Positions 23,614 through 32,616 are shown, counted from the stretch's first letter. The stretch is DNA of 64,000 nt from Streptomyces gilvus (GCF_022513565.1 NZ_JAKWBE010000007.1:62001-126000); one strand, 5' to 3'. A program made the numbers and translations. The notes: generated by a model from the sequence alone, not told the origin.

Positions 23614-24351
23614 CTAGGCGGCCAGCCCCAGCGCGGCCATCCGCTTGGTGTGCGCCTCGGTGATCCGCGAGAACATCCGCCCCACCTCGGCGAGATCGAA
23701 CCCGTCGGCGACCCCGCCCACGAGCATCGTGGACAGCGCGTCGCGGTCCGCCACGACCCGCTGGGACTGGGACAGCGCCTCGCCCATCAACCGCCGTGCC
23801 CACAGCGCGAGTCGCCCGCCGACCCGCGGATCGGCGTCGATGGCGGCCCGTACCTTCTCCACCGCGAAGCCCGCGTGGCCCGTGTCGTCCAGCACCGCCA
23901 GCACCAGCTCGCGCGTGTCCGAGTCGAGCCGGGCCGCGACCTCCCGGTAGAAGTCACTGGCGATCGAGTCGCCGACGTACGCCTTGACCAGCCCCTCCAG
24001 CCAGTCCGACGGTGCGGTCTGCTTGTGGAAGCCGTCCAGCGCCGCGACGAACGGCTCCATCGCGCGCGTCGGCTCCTCCCCGATCTCCGTCAGCCGGTTC
24101 CGCAGCCGCTCGAAGTGGTGGAACTCGGCCGACGCCATCTTCGCCAGCTCCGCCTTGTCCGCCAGCGTGGGCGCCAGCTTGGCGTCCTCCGCGAGCCGCT
24201 CGAACGCCGCGAGCTCGCCGTACGCGAGCGCGCCGAGCAGGTCGATGACCGCGGCCCGGTACTGGGGGTCCGAAGAGGACCGGTCCCAGTCCTGGGCGGC
24301 CACTCCGGTGTGCTCGGCGGATGCGTCAGAGGTGTTGTCAGGCGTCGTCAT
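23614..24351 (-). CDS. Ferritin-fold (MiaE-like) protein
   Basis: The 245-residue all-helical protein has paired metal-ligand segments: YGELAAFERLAEDA near residue 50 and AEFHHFERLRNRL near residue 80 (ExxH type), then later acidic helices, as in ferritin-like tRNA-hydroxylase (MiaE) relatives. An enzymatic role on tRNA is not established for the actinobacterial branch. The ATG at 24351 was chosen; a GTG three codons upstream is possible and neither has a clear ribosome-binding site. It is divergent from the helicase gene. Confidence 0.75.
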   Translation of the reverse strand: MTTPDNTSDASAEHTGVAAQDWDRSSSDPQYRAAVIDLLGALAYGELAAFERLAEDAKLAPTLADKAELAKMASAEFHHFERLRNRLTEIGEEPTRAMEPFVAALDGFHKQTAPSDWLEGLVKAYVGDSIASDFYREVAARLDSDTRELVLAVLDDTGHAGFAVEKVRAAIDADPRVGGRLALWARRLMGEALSQSQRVVADRDALSTMLVGGVADGFDLAEVGRMFSRITEAHTKRMAALGLAA

Positions 24352-24360
24352 GCAGCGCAC

Positions 24361-24727
24361 AATAGTCCGCTCGTCGAGCTGGGGAAGCCCTGGTCAATCA
24401 GTGTGATGACGGCTACGTGACCAAATCGGCCATCGCGTGTGCGTGATTCCGGGGTATGGTGGTAATGCGCCTGCCGAGTACTCGACGGGCCGCACGTATG
24501 AGGATGCCCGGTCGGTGGCCCGATCGGCTCCGACCCGACAGCCCTCCACACCGTACGGCACATTGCGTACGGCGCCCGGAGGGACACCCTCAGCGGTACG
24601 AGCGCTAGAGCGTCGGCAGTGGTCCCGTGCCCTACGGCAAGCCCGTAAGGCAGCCGACGTCCCCGGCACGGTCCGTCAAAGACCCCCGCGCTCGCCTCGC
24701 ACCGCGCCACACAGAAGAGGCAGCACC
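24361..24727 (+). promoter_or_regulatory. Long divergent leader region upstream of DEAD-box helicase
   Basis: The 367-nt gap holds no gene I can support. Two hairpins can form on the helicase side: CCGTACG with CGTACGG at 24551-24572 (perfect, eight-nt loop) and an imperfect GCCCTACGG/CCGTAAGGC pair near 24628-24650. Cold-shock helicase messages often have long structured leaders, so post-transcriptional control is possible. I cannot name a promoter with confidence. Confidence 0.4.
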
Positions 24728-27700
24728 CTGACTACGACGTTCAGAGATCTCGGAATCCTTCCCGAGACCGCCGAGGCCCTCGAGGCCGTCGGCATCATCA
24801 CCCCCTTCCCCATCCAGGAGATGACCCTCCCCGTCGCCCTCTCCGGCACGGACGTCATCGGCCAGGCCAAGACCGGCACCGGAAAGACGCTCGGCTTCGG
24901 CCTCCCGCTCCTCGAGCGCGTCACCGTCCCCGCGGACGTGGAGGCGGGCCGCGCGAAGCCCGAGGACCTCACCGACACCCCGCAGGCGCTCGTCGTCGTC
25001 CCCACGCGCGAGCTGTGCACGCAGGTCACCAACGACCTGCTGACCGCGGGCAAGGTGCGCAACGTACGCGTCCTCGCCATCTACGGCGGCCGGGCCTACG
25101 AGCCCCAGGTAGAGGCCCTGAAGCAGGGCGTCGACGTGGTCGTCGGCACGCCCGGCCGGCTCCTCGACCTGGCGGGCCAGAAGAAGCTCAACCTCAAGCA
25201 CGTGAAGTGCCTGGTCCTGGACGAGGCCGACGAGATGCTCGACCTGGGCTTCCTGCCCGACGTCGAGAAGATCATCGACATGCTGCCGGTGAAGCGGCAG
25301 ACCATGCTGTTCTCGGCGACCATGCCGGGCGCGGTCATCGGTCTCGCCCGCCGCTACATGTCGCAGCCCACGCACATCCGTGCCACCGCGCCGGACGACG
25401 AGGGCGTGACGGTCGCGAACATCTCGCAGCACGTGTACCGCGCGCACAACATGGACAAGCCCGAGATGGTCGCGCGCATCCTGCAGGCCGAGGGCCGCGG
25501 GCTGGCGATGATCTTCTGCCGTACGAAGCGTACGGCGGCCGATCTCGCCGACCAGCTCAAGCAGCGCGGTTTCGCCTCCGGCGCGGTCCACGGCGACCTC
25601 GGCCAGGGCGCCCGTGAGCAGGCGCTGCGCGCCTTCCGCAACGGCAAGGTGGACGTCCTGGTCTGCACCGACGTCGCCGCGCGCGGCATCGACGTCGAGG
25701 GCGTCACGCACGTCATCAACTACCAGTCGCCGGAGGAGGAGAAGACCTACCTCCACCGCATCGGCCGCACCGGCCGTGCCGGCAACAAGGGCATCGCGAT
25801 CACGCTGGTCGACTGGGACGACATCCCGCGCTGGCAGCTGATCAACAAGGCGCTGGAGCTGAGCTTCAACGACCCGCCGGAGACGTACTCCACCTCCCCG
25901 CACCTCTTCGAGGAGCTGAACATCCCCGCGGGCACCAAGGGTGTCCTGCCGCGCGCCGAGCGCACGCGCGCGGGGCTGGACGCGGAGGAGCTGGAGGACC
26001 TGGGCGAGACCGGCGGCCGCGGTGGACGCGGGCGCGGTGGCCGGGGCGACCGTAACGGCCGGTCCGACTCCCGCACCGGCGACCAGGAGCGCTCGTCCCG
26101 TACGCCGCGCCGCCGACGCCGCACGCGCGGCGGCTCCCCGACGGACGGTACGACCGCTCCCGCCGTCGCGTCCGAGGTCACCTCGGCGGAGGAGGCGACG
26201 GCCACCCGCACGCCGCGTCGCCGTCGCCGCACCCGGGCGGGTGCCCCGTCCGAGCAGGTGACGCCGGTGCGTTCCGCGGAGGCCGCCGTCGAGACGGCCG
26301 AGGGTCCGACCCTGGACGCCGAGCCGGCAGCCGCCGCCAAGCCGCGCCGCCGACGCACCCGCAGGTCAGCGGACCTGACGGCGACGCAGACACCGGCCAC
26401 GACGGAGACACCGGCCGCCACGCAGACGCCGGTCACGCCCGAGGCTCCGGTCGCCACCGAGGCTCCGGTCGTCACGGAGGCTCCGTCGGTCACGGAGGCT
26501 CCGGCGGTCACGCAGGCTCCGTCGGTCACGGAGGCTCCGGTCGCTGAGGAAGCCGCCGAGTCCGAGGCCACCGCCCCGCGCCGCCGTACCCGCAAGACGA
26601 CGGCGACAGCGGAGGCCGCTGCCGACACGGCGGAGGCCACGGAGACCAAGCCCCGCACGCGCACCCGCAAGACGGCAGCAACGGCCGCGGAAGCCGCTGT
26701 GGACACCGCCGAGGCCACCGAGGCCAAGCCGCGCCGCACGCGCAAGACGGCGGCAGCCGTCGAGACGGCGGAGGGAGCCGAGGCCCAGCCGCGTACCCGT
26801 ACCCGCAAGACGGCGGCTCCGACCGAGACCCCGGTGGACACCGAGGCCCCGGAGCCCAAGCCCCGCCGCACCCGCAAGGCCGCTGAGCCCACGGTGGTCG
26901 TCGAGGCCCCGGAGGCGACCGAGGCCAAGCCGCGCCGTACCCGCAAGACCGCCGCAGCAGCCGAAGCCGCGGTCGACACGGCCGAAGGCACGGAAGCCAA
27001 GCCGCGCCGCACGCGCAAGGCGACGGCCGCCGCCGAGACCGCCGCCGACACGGCGGAGGCCACGGAGACCAAGCCCCGCACGCGCACCCGCAAGACGGCA
27101 GCAACGGCCGCGGAAGCCGCTGTGGACACCGCCGAGGCCACCGAGGCCAAGCCGCGCCGCACGCGCAAGACGGCGGCAGCCGTCGAAACGGCGGAGGGAG
27201 CCGAGGCGCAGCCGCGTACCCGTACCCGCAAGACGACGGCCCCGACCGAGACCCCGGTGGACACCACCGAGGCCCCGGAGGCCAAGCCGCGCCGCACGCG
27301 GAAGACCGCGGCCGCCGCCACGGCCGACGAATCCGCCGTCGCCGCGCCGCGCCGCACCCGCAAGGCGGCCGCCACGGCCGAGTCGGCGGTCGACACCGCC
27401 GAGGGCACCGAGGCGAAGCCGAAGGCGCGTCGTACGCGCAAGGCGGCCGAGGCAGCCCCCGCCGGGACCGGCGAGGTCGCTGCCGAGGCCACCGAGGCGA
27501 AGCCCCGCCGCGCCCGGAAGACGGCCGCGACCGCCGAAGCCGCGGCGGACACGGCGGAGGGCACGGAGTCCAAGCCGCGCCGCACGCGGAAGACCGCGGC
27601 CGGTACGACGGCCGGGAACACCGCCGTCGCCATCCCGGCGCAGGCCGCCGACGAGCCGGACGCCACCCCGCGCCGTCGTACGCGCAAGGCCACGGCAGCC

Positions 27701-27790
27701 GCCGAGGTCGCGGACGGTACGGCCGAGGCCGCGCCGAAGGCGCGGCGGACCCGCAAGGCGGTCGCCGCGACGGAGTCCACGGACGCCTGA
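24728..27790 (+). CDS. DEAD-box ATP-dependent RNA helicase with long RTRK-repeat tail
   Basis: The 1020-residue protein has a complete helicase core in its first 400 residues: PIQEM (Q motif), AKTGTGKT (motif I), PTRELCTQV (Ia), LVLDEADEML (II, DEAD), FSATMPG (III), and HRIGRTGRAG (VI). The remaining 600 residues are a disordered Ala/Thr/Glu/Lys tail with 17 basic RTRK/RARK knots spaced 15-35 residues apart. Such tails probably bind RNA. No ATG or GTG is found near the conserved N-terminus; the CTG at 24728, with GAAGAGG seven nt upstream, gives the usual start TTTFRDLGILPETAEAL. The helicase should unwind structured RNA, for example in ribosome assembly or at low temperature. Confidence 0.9.
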   Translation: MTTTFRDLGILPETAEALEAVGIITPFPIQEMTLPVALSGTDVIGQAKTGTGKTLGFGLPLLERVTVPADVEAGRAKPEDLTDTPQALVVVPTRELCTQVTNDLLTAGKVRNVRVLAIYGGRAYEPQVEALKQGVDVVVGTPGRLLDLAGQKKLNLKHVKCLVLDEADEMLDLGFLPDVEKIIDMLPVKRQTMLFSATMPGAVIGLARRYMSQPTHIRATAPDDEGVTVANISQHVYRAHNMDKPEMVARILQAEGRGLAMIFCRTKRTAADLADQLKQRGFASGAVHGDLGQGAREQALRAFRNGKVDVLVCTDVAARGIDVEGVTHVINYQSPEEEKTYLHRIGRTGRAGNKGIAITLVDWDDIPRWQLINKALELSFNDPPETYSTSPHLFEELNIPAGTKGVLPRAERTRAGLDAEELEDLGETGGRGGRGRGGRGDRNGRSDSRTGDQERSSRTPRRRRRTRGGSPTDGTTAPAVASEVTSAEEATATRTPRRRRRTRAGAPSEQVTPVRSAEAAVETAEGPTLDAEPAAAAKPRRRRTRRSADLTATQTPATTETPAATQTPVTPEAPVATEAPVVTEAPSVTEAPAVTQAPSVTEAPVAEEAAESEATAPRRRTRKTTATAEAAADTAEATETKPRTRTRKTAATAAEAAVDTAEATEAKPRRTRKTAAAVETAEGAEAQPRTRTRKTAAPTETPVDTEAPEPKPRRTRKAAEPTVVVEAPEATEAKPRRTRKTAAAAEAAVDTAEGTEAKPRRTRKATAAAETAADTAEATETKPRTRTRKTAATAAEAAVDTAEATEAKPRRTRKTAAAVETAEGAEAQPRTRTRKTTAPTETPVDTTEAPEAKPRRTRKTAAAATADESAVAAPRRTRKAAATAESAVDTAEGTEAKPKARRTRKAAEAAPAGTGEVAAEATEAKPRRARKTAATAEAAADTAEGTESKPRRTRKTAAGTTAGNTAVAIPAQAADEPDATPRRRTRKATAAAEVADGTAEAAPKARRTRKAVAATESTDA
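26621..26842 (+). repeat. 222-nt internal duplication in helicase tail, copy 1
   Basis: This block is nearly identical to 27044-27265, exactly 423 nt (141 codons) downstream, with only a few silent or conservative differences. It indicates recent in-frame expansion of the tail. Confidence 0.85.
27044..27265 (+). repeat. 222-nt internal duplication in helicase tail, copy 2
   Basis: Second copy of the block at 26621-26842. The copies diverge right after the shared GAGACCCCGGTGGACACC. Confidence 0.85.
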
Positions 27791-27814
27791 CGCGGAAGCC
27801 GCACGCACAGCCCG

Positions 27815-27849
27815 GACGGCCCGGCCCACCCCAGGTGGGCCGGGCCGTC
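27815..27849 (+). terminator. Terminator of helicase gene
   Basis: A perfect 16-bp stem (GACGGCCCGGCCCACC with its complement) closes a three-nt loop CCA, beginning 25 nt after the helicase stop. It has no T-tract, as usual for this genus. Confidence 0.8.
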
Positions 27850-27946
27850 GGCGTACGCCGTGCTCCCCCATGAAGGTGGCGGGCGTCGCCACCCGGTCGC
27901 CCGCCCCATCCCACCCCCGAAACCTCCACCCGGTACCCTCGCCCCC

Positions 27947-28861
27947 ATGAGCCGACCGCCGACCTTCGCCCCGCCTCCAGGAGCCCGTGTTCACACGATC
28001 CGTACCGCGCGTGGGGAGTTCGCGGCTGTGGAGTCGGTCGTGGGGGGCGCTGTGGAGGTGAAGGGGACCGCGTTGATGCTGCCCGGGTTCACCGGCAGCA
28101 AGGAGGACTTCAACCCCCTGCACACGCACCTCACGGCCCGCGGATACCGGGTCGTCGCCCTGGACGGACGCGGGCAGTACGAGTCCGACGGGCCGGAGCT
28201 GGATGAGTCGGCCTACGCCCAGGAGGAGTTGGCGAGGGACGTCCTCGCGCAGGCGGAAGCCGTCGGCACGCCGGTGCATCTCGTCGGGCACTCCCTCGGC
28301 GGCCAGATCGCCCGTGCCGCCGTCCTGCTCGACCACTCCCCCTTCCTCTCGCTCACCCTCATGGCCTCCGGCCCCGCCCAGATCTCCGTCCCCCAGCAGC
28401 AGCGCGTCAAGCTGCTCCAGGACGCGCTCGCCGTGATGACGATGGCCGAGGTCTGGGAGGCGATCCAGGCCATGGAGCCGCCCGAGGACACCGACGCCGG
28501 TGATCTCGACGAGGGGCTGGCCGACCGGGAGGACCTGCGGCGCCGCTGGCTGGGCAACAAGCCGGCCCAACTCCTGGCCACGGGACGCCAGTTGTGCGTC
28601 GAGCCGGACCGCGTGGCCGAACTCGCCGCCGTACCGCTGCCCTTCCATGTCCTCTCGGGCTCGCGCGACGACACCTGGCCGGTGCCGCTGCTGGACGACA
28701 TGGCCCTGCGGCTGCGCGCCCACTGCACGGTCGTCCAGGGCGCCGAGCACTCCCCCAACACCGACAACCCCCTGGAAACGGCGCGCGCCTTCGCCGACTT
28801 CTGGGACCGCACCGACCGCACCGACCGCACCGACCGCACCGACCGCACCCACCGCGGGTGA
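27947..28861 (+). CDS. Alpha/beta hydrolase
   Basis: The 304-residue hydrolase has LPGFTGSKEDF (oxyanion region), VGHSLGGQIAR (nucleophile), SGSRDDTWPV (acid) and GAEHSPNTDNP (histidine). It lacks a signal peptide. The ATG at 27947 gives the normal family N-terminus; upstream codons are Pro-rich filler. The C-terminus ends in five perfect DRT repeats encoded by a 9-bp microsatellite. The substrate is unknown; such proteins are annotated as lipases or lysophospholipase-like. Confidence 0.82.
   Translation: MSRPPTFAPPPGARVHTIRTARGEFAAVESVVGGAVEVKGTALMLPGFTGSKEDFNPLHTHLTARGYRVVALDGRGQYESDGPELDESAYAQEELARDVLAQAEAVGTPVHLVGHSLGGQIARAAVLLDHSPFLSLTLMASGPAQISVPQQQRVKLLQDALAVMTMAEVWEAIQAMEPPEDTDAGDLDEGLADREDLRRRWLGNKPAQLLATGRQLCVEPDRVAELAAVPLPFHVLSGSRDDTWPVPLLDDMALRLRAHCTVVQGAEHSPNTDNPLETARAFADFWDRTDRTDRTDRTDRTHRG
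28805..28849 (+). repeat. 9-bp microsatellite, five perfect copies, coding
   Basis: GACCGCACC is repeated five times without interruption and encodes DRT x5 at the end of the hydrolase. Being a multiple of three, copy-number changes would keep the frame. Confidence 0.9.
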
Positions 28862-28870
28862 GGTGAGCGC

Positions 28871-29764
28871 TCAGTACTGCGTCTGCAAGTGCTCCCAGAA
28901 CCCGTCCCGCAGCGCCCGGCGCAGATCCGACTGTCCGCGCAGGGAGTACTGCAGCAGGCCCTCCGCCTCCACCAGCAGGTCCTGGTCGACCGAGCCCGGG
29001 AGGTAGGGATGCCCGGGCAGCAGCTCGACCAGCGACTCGCGTCCCCGCGCCGCCAGCCACTTCGCCGCGATCTGCGCGCCGACGAAGCGGACGTCCTCCC
29101 GGGTGGGCCGGGCGGCGCCGACCTCGTAGCCGGGGGCGGTGCGCCGGGCGACGTAGGGCTTGAAGAAGTCGAGGTCGAAGGTGCGCTGGCTGTCGACCTC
29201 CCAGAGGAGGGGTTCCGCCTGGTTGCGGCCCTCGGGGGCCTCGATGCCCCAGAGGTGGACCCGGGCGCCGTACCCCTGGGCGGCCTCGACCGCCGAGACC
29301 AGGTCCTCGTCACCGCCGAGCAGGGCCGCGTCGCTGATGGCGCGGTGGCGGGCCAGGGACTCGAGGTCGCTGCGGATGAGGGAGTCGACGCCCTTCTGCT
29401 GGTTGTTGGCGTTCAGGTTGCCCAACCGGACCTTGACGTCCGGGAGTTCGGCGATCGACTGCTGCTCGGCGGTGTGGATACGGCGTCTCGCGCCGTCGTA
29501 CCAGTACACCCGCAGGAGTCTGCTGTCCGCGAAGATGGTGCGGGCCCGGTCGATGAGCGCCTCGATCAGGCCTTCGGCGTCCAGGTCGAAGGCGCGCCGG
29601 TCCTCGGTGCCCGCCACGAGCCGCCCCGCGGCCGCGTAGAGGTACCCGGCATCGACGAAGATCGCATGGGTCGAGGGCGTCTTGGCCACCTCGGCGAGCA
29701 TGCGCTGGAGCAGCTCGTTCGTGCGGTCGATGCGGGCGCTGAGGGCCGGGAAGTCGTCGTTCAT
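28871..29764 (-). CDS. NYN-domain (PIN-like) putative ribonuclease
   Basis: The 297-residue protein has the NYN/PIN nuclease core: IFVDAGYLY (first catalytic Asp) near residue 36, KGVDSLIRSDL (second acidic cluster) and LLGGDEDLVSAVEAAQGYG (third) near residues 120-175. These Asp residues bind metal in NYN nucleases. A C-terminal region of about 100 residues is family-specific. The ATG at 29764 is preceded by GGAGG but at only two nt; the ATG at 29773 is the alternative. Family members are suspected RNA-processing nucleases; the target is unknown. Confidence 0.8.
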   Translation of the reverse strand: MNDDFPALSARIDRTNELLQRMLAEVAKTPSTHAIFVDAGYLYAAAGRLVAGTEDRRAFDLDAEGLIEALIDRARTIFADSRLLRVYWYDGARRRIHTAEQQSIAELPDVKVRLGNLNANNQQKGVDSLIRSDLESLARHRAISDAALLGGDEDLVSAVEAAQGYGARVHLWGIEAPEGRNQAEPLLWEVDSQRTFDLDFFKPYVARRTAPGYEVGAARPTREDVRFVGAQIAAKWLAARGRESLVELLPGHPYLPGSVDQDLLVEAEGLLQYSLRGQSDLRRALRDGFWEHLQTQY

Positions 29765-29885
29765 CGCCTCCATTGTCCCGGTGGTCACGCTGCGAACACA
29801 ACCGGTCCCGGTCAGTCTCATTCACACATCTCGCGCACCTCTTACCGCTCAGTAATTAGGCGTTCGAAAAATTTCTTTAGCGTAG

Positions 29886-29911
29886 GGAATGTTTGTAACA
29901 CGCAGGTCGTT
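29886..29911 (+). promoter_or_regulatory. SigR-type promoter of the 50-residue protein gene
   Basis: GGAAT (29886-29890), exactly 18 nt, then GTT (29909-29911) match the GGAAT-N18-GTT consensus of SigR. The start codon follows 37 nt later with AAGGGAG before it. The block is unusually AT-rich. Confidence 0.7.
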
Positions 29912-29947
29912 GACTTGGATCAGAACCACGAGACGAAGGGAGAGGCC

Positions 29948-30100
29948 ATGCGCTTCGAAATCATGCGACTCGACGAGGTCGACGGGACGACCGTGGACAG
30001 CACTGTCGTGGACGCCGCCTCCGTCAACCGGATCGTGCAGCAGGCCGCCGCCATCGGGCAGCGCCTGTGGATCCGACCGGCCGAGAACACGGCCGCGTAA
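29948..30100 (+). CDS. Small conserved 50-residue protein, likely disulfide-stress induced
   Basis: The product begins MRFEIMRLDEVDGTTVDSTV and ends RLWIRPAENTAA; it contains no Cys and no membrane segment. The ribosome-binding site AAGGGAG lies before the ATG. A SigR-type promoter upstream and a strong terminator downstream make it a self-contained transcription unit. I recognise no named domain. The SigR context suggests a role in thiol stress. Confidence 0.7.
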   Translation: MRFEIMRLDEVDGTTVDSTVVDAASVNRIVQQAAAIGQRLWIRPAENTAA

Positions 30101-30132
30101 CCGACACAGACGCGGATCACCGCCGAAGCTTC

Positions 30133-30170
30133 AGAGCCCCCGTACGGCACGGACGCCGTACGGGGGCTCT
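30133..30170. terminator. Bidirectional terminator between small protein gene and MarC gene
   Basis: A perfect 16-bp stem (AGAGCCCCCGTACGGC and its complement) encloses the loop ACGGAC. It separates two converging genes. Confidence 0.85.
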
Positions 30171-30182
30171 GCGCTTGTCGGC

Positions 30183-30788
30183 TCAGCCCGTCCGGATCAC
30201 CTGGGTGACGCCGTTGATGATCTGCTGCACGGCGATCGCCGAGAGCATCATGCCGGCGAGGCGGGTCACCAGGACGACACCGCCGTCCTTGATGATCCGG
30301 ATGATCAGCAGCGAGTAGCGCATCACCAGCCACAGCACGACGTGGATGGCGAGGATCGCGCACCACACCGACACCTGCGTGGCCGCGCTGTCGGCCTTCT
30401 GCACGGCGAGGATGACGGACACGATCGCGCCCGGACCGGCCAGCAGCGGCATGCCCAGCGGTACGAGCGCCACGTTGACGTCCTTGGTCTGCTTCGGCTC
30501 GTCGGTCTTGCCGGTGAGCAGGTCGAGGGCGATCAGCAGGAGCAGCAGTCCGCCCGCGATCATCAGCGCGGGCACGGAGACGTGCAGGTAGTCGAGGATC
30601 TGGTGGCCCAGGAGCCCGAAGACGGTGATCACCCCGCACGCCACGCACACGGCCTGGAAGGCCATCCGCTTCTGCACCTTGCCGGGGCGTCCGGCGGTGA
30701 GGGCGAGGAAGATCGGGGTGATCCCGGGGGGATCCATGATGACGAACAGGGTGAGGAAGAGGGAGCCGAAAACGGCGGCGTCGAACAT
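30183..30788 (-). CDS. MarC-family membrane protein
   Basis: The 201-residue protein has six predicted membrane helices. MarC/YchE family landmarks are FVIMDPPGITPIFL in the first third and PLGMPLLAGPGAIVSVIL in the middle. Family members are called NAAT transporters, but the substrate is poorly defined. The ATG at 30788 begins MFDAAVFGSLF. It lies 47 nt after the PHP gene, probably in one operon. Confidence 0.88.
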   Translation of the reverse strand: MFDAAVFGSLFLTLFVIMDPPGITPIFLALTAGRPGKVQKRMAFQAVCVACGVITVFGLLGHQILDYLHVSVPALMIAGGLLLLLIALDLLTGKTDEPKQTKDVNVALVPLGMPLLAGPGAIVSVILAVQKADSAATQVSVWCAILAIHVVLWLVMRYSLLIIRIIKDGGVVLVTRLAGMMLSAIAVQQIINGVTQVIRTG

Positions 30789-30835
30789 GAGGGCCTTGCG
30801 GGAGGAGGGGTGAGCGGGGTGGCGTGGGCGGGGCG

Positions 30836-31693
30836 TCAGGCTCCGCCGGTCCCCGGCACCGGGAACGCCCCGGTCGCCCGGCGCGTGATCTCGCCGTACA
30901 CCTCGGGGTCCGTGGTGTACTCCCCGAGCACGCAGGTCTTGCGGCTGCCGTGGTAGTCGCTGGACCCGGTGGTCAGCAGCCCCAGCTCCCCGGCCAGTCC
31001 CCGCAGCCGCGCCCGGGTCTCCGGGTCGTGGTCCATGTGGTCGACCTCGATGCCGTCGAGCCCGGCGGCGGCCATCTCGGCGATCGCAGACTCCGGCACG
31101 GTACGTCCACGCTTGCTCGCCCCGGGATGCGCGAACACCGTCACGCCGCCGGCCGCCTTGACCAGCCGGATCGCCTCGAACGGGTCCGTCTCGTGCTTCG
31201 GCACATAGGCCCGTCCGCCGTCGGCCAGCCAGTCGGCGGTGAACGCCTCGTCCACGCTCCGCACGACGCCCAGCTCGACCAGCGCGGTGGCGACGTGGGG
31301 CCGGCCGACCGACCCGTCCCCGGCGATCCGTGCCACCTGCTCCCAGGTGACCGGCACGCCCAGATCCCGCAGCTGGTCGACCATGGCGCGCGCCCGCGGC
31401 ACCCGGTCGTCGCGCACCAGCTCGCGCTCGGCGAGCAGCTCCGGCTCCTCGGGGTCGAAGAGGTAGGCGAGCATGTGCATCGAGATGCCGTCGATGCGGC
31501 AGGACAGCTCGGCGCCGGTGACGAGGGTCAGCCCGGCGGGCAGCGCGGCGATCGCCTCGGCGTACCCGCGGGTGGTGTCGTGGTCGGTCAGCGCGACGAC
31601 GTCCAGCCCGGCCGCGGCTGCGTTCCGCACCAGCTCGGCGGGGGTGTCCGTACCGTCGGAAGCGGTGGAGTGGCAGTGCAGATCGACACGCAC
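30836..31693 (-). CDS. PHP-domain phosphoesterase (TrpH/RNase AM-like)
   Basis: The 285-residue protein has all PHP metal motifs: VDLHCHSTASDGT at the very N-terminus, LTDHDTTRG near 40, FAHPG near 190, and SSDYHG near 245. It is likely a 5'-3' exonuclease or 3',5'-nucleotide phosphatase like RNase AM/TrpH. The GTG at 31693, with GGAG seven nt upstream, fits the family start exactly. Confidence 0.9.
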   Translation of the reverse strand: MRVDLHCHSTASDGTDTPAELVRNAAAAGLDVVALTDHDTTRGYAEAIAALPAGLTLVTGAELSCRIDGISMHMLAYLFDPEEPELLAERELVRDDRVPRARAMVDQLRDLGVPVTWEQVARIAGDGSVGRPHVATALVELGVVRSVDEAFTADWLADGGRAYVPKHETDPFEAIRLVKAAGGVTVFAHPGASKRGRTVPESAIAEMAAAGLDGIEVDHMDHDPETRARLRGLAGELGLLTTGSSDYHGSRKTCVLGEYTTDPEVYGEITRRATGAFPVPGTGGA

Positions 31694-31885
31694 GACGCGA
31701 ACTCCAGGGCGGGACGGGACGGAGGGGACGCTCAAGGATAACTGGCACGCGGGGGTGCCTGTCACAGCCGAACTTCGCGATCGCCCCCTACAGCAACGCC
31801 GGAAAGGAGCGCGGGGAACCGCGCGACCGGCCCAGGGGGAGCCGCGGCCGCCGACGAGACAGCACCCGCACCCCCGGTGGGCGCG

Positions 31886-32527
31886 CTACGGCTCAAGCAA
31901 GCGCGGCGACAACGCCCCGCAGGGAACCAGCTCCACTTCCGCCCCCGCCTCACGCAGATCCGTGAGCACCAGCTCGTCGTACATCAGCAGCCCGGACTGC
32001 TCGGGCCAGACCACGGCCCACAGCCACAGCCCGCGGGCCTCGCCCGCGAAGACCGCGCGGTCGTCGGGGGTGGCGGCGACATGCCAGAGGGGGGTGGGGC
32101 GGCCGCCCGCCAGGACCTTGGCCTGGGGCGGCTTCTCGACGCTCATGTACGGCCCCGGGTCCGGCCCGGCGATGCCCGCGTACCGCGCGCCGAGGCCGAC
32201 GCCCAGTTCCTCGGAGACCAGGATCAGCTCCCCCATGCCCCCGAGCGGCCCCGGCCCCGAGCAGGCCACCGCGGTGGCACGGCCGCCGTGCCGGTCGTCG
32301 CCGGCGCAGGCCACGCCCGTGAACAGCCAGCCCACGGGGAGGGGCCACGGCATCCACACGGGCACCTTGGTGCGGTGCACCACGACGCTGAGGGCCTCGA
32401 CGCTGGGCGGGACCACGGGCTGCACCGGGTGCACGGTGCCGTGCTCATCGCACTGCCACGAATCGGCGAAGAGTCCGGGAGCCCTGACCCGGCCACCACA
32501 CTTCGGGCAACTGGGTTCGCCCCTCAT
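31886..32527 (-). CDS. Zinc-ribbon protein (DUF6758-like)
   Basis: The 213-residue protein begins MRGEPSCPKCGGRV and has a second Cys/His pair (CDEHG) 18 residues later, an N-terminal zinc ribbon. The rest is a soluble mixed domain with many Gly, Pro and Trp (WPLPVGWLFTGVACAGDD). I know this as a conserved streptomycete protein of unknown function; the family name is from memory. Confidence 0.7.
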   Translation of the reverse strand: MRGEPSCPKCGGRVRAPGLFADSWQCDEHGTVHPVQPVVPPSVEALSVVVHRTKVPVWMPWPLPVGWLFTGVACAGDDRHGGRATAVACSGPGPLGGMGELILVSEELGVGLGARYAGIAGPDPGPYMSVEKPPQAKVLAGGRPTPLWHVAATPDDRAVFAGEARGLWLWAVVWPEQSGLLMYDELVLTDLREAGAEVELVPCGALSPRLLEP

Positions 32528-32616
32528 AGGGCCCCACGGTCCTACCCCGGCACCCTCACGTCAAGGACGATCACCCGACCGGACGGAACCCTCACCTGAT
32601 TCCGCACCGGCCCAAC

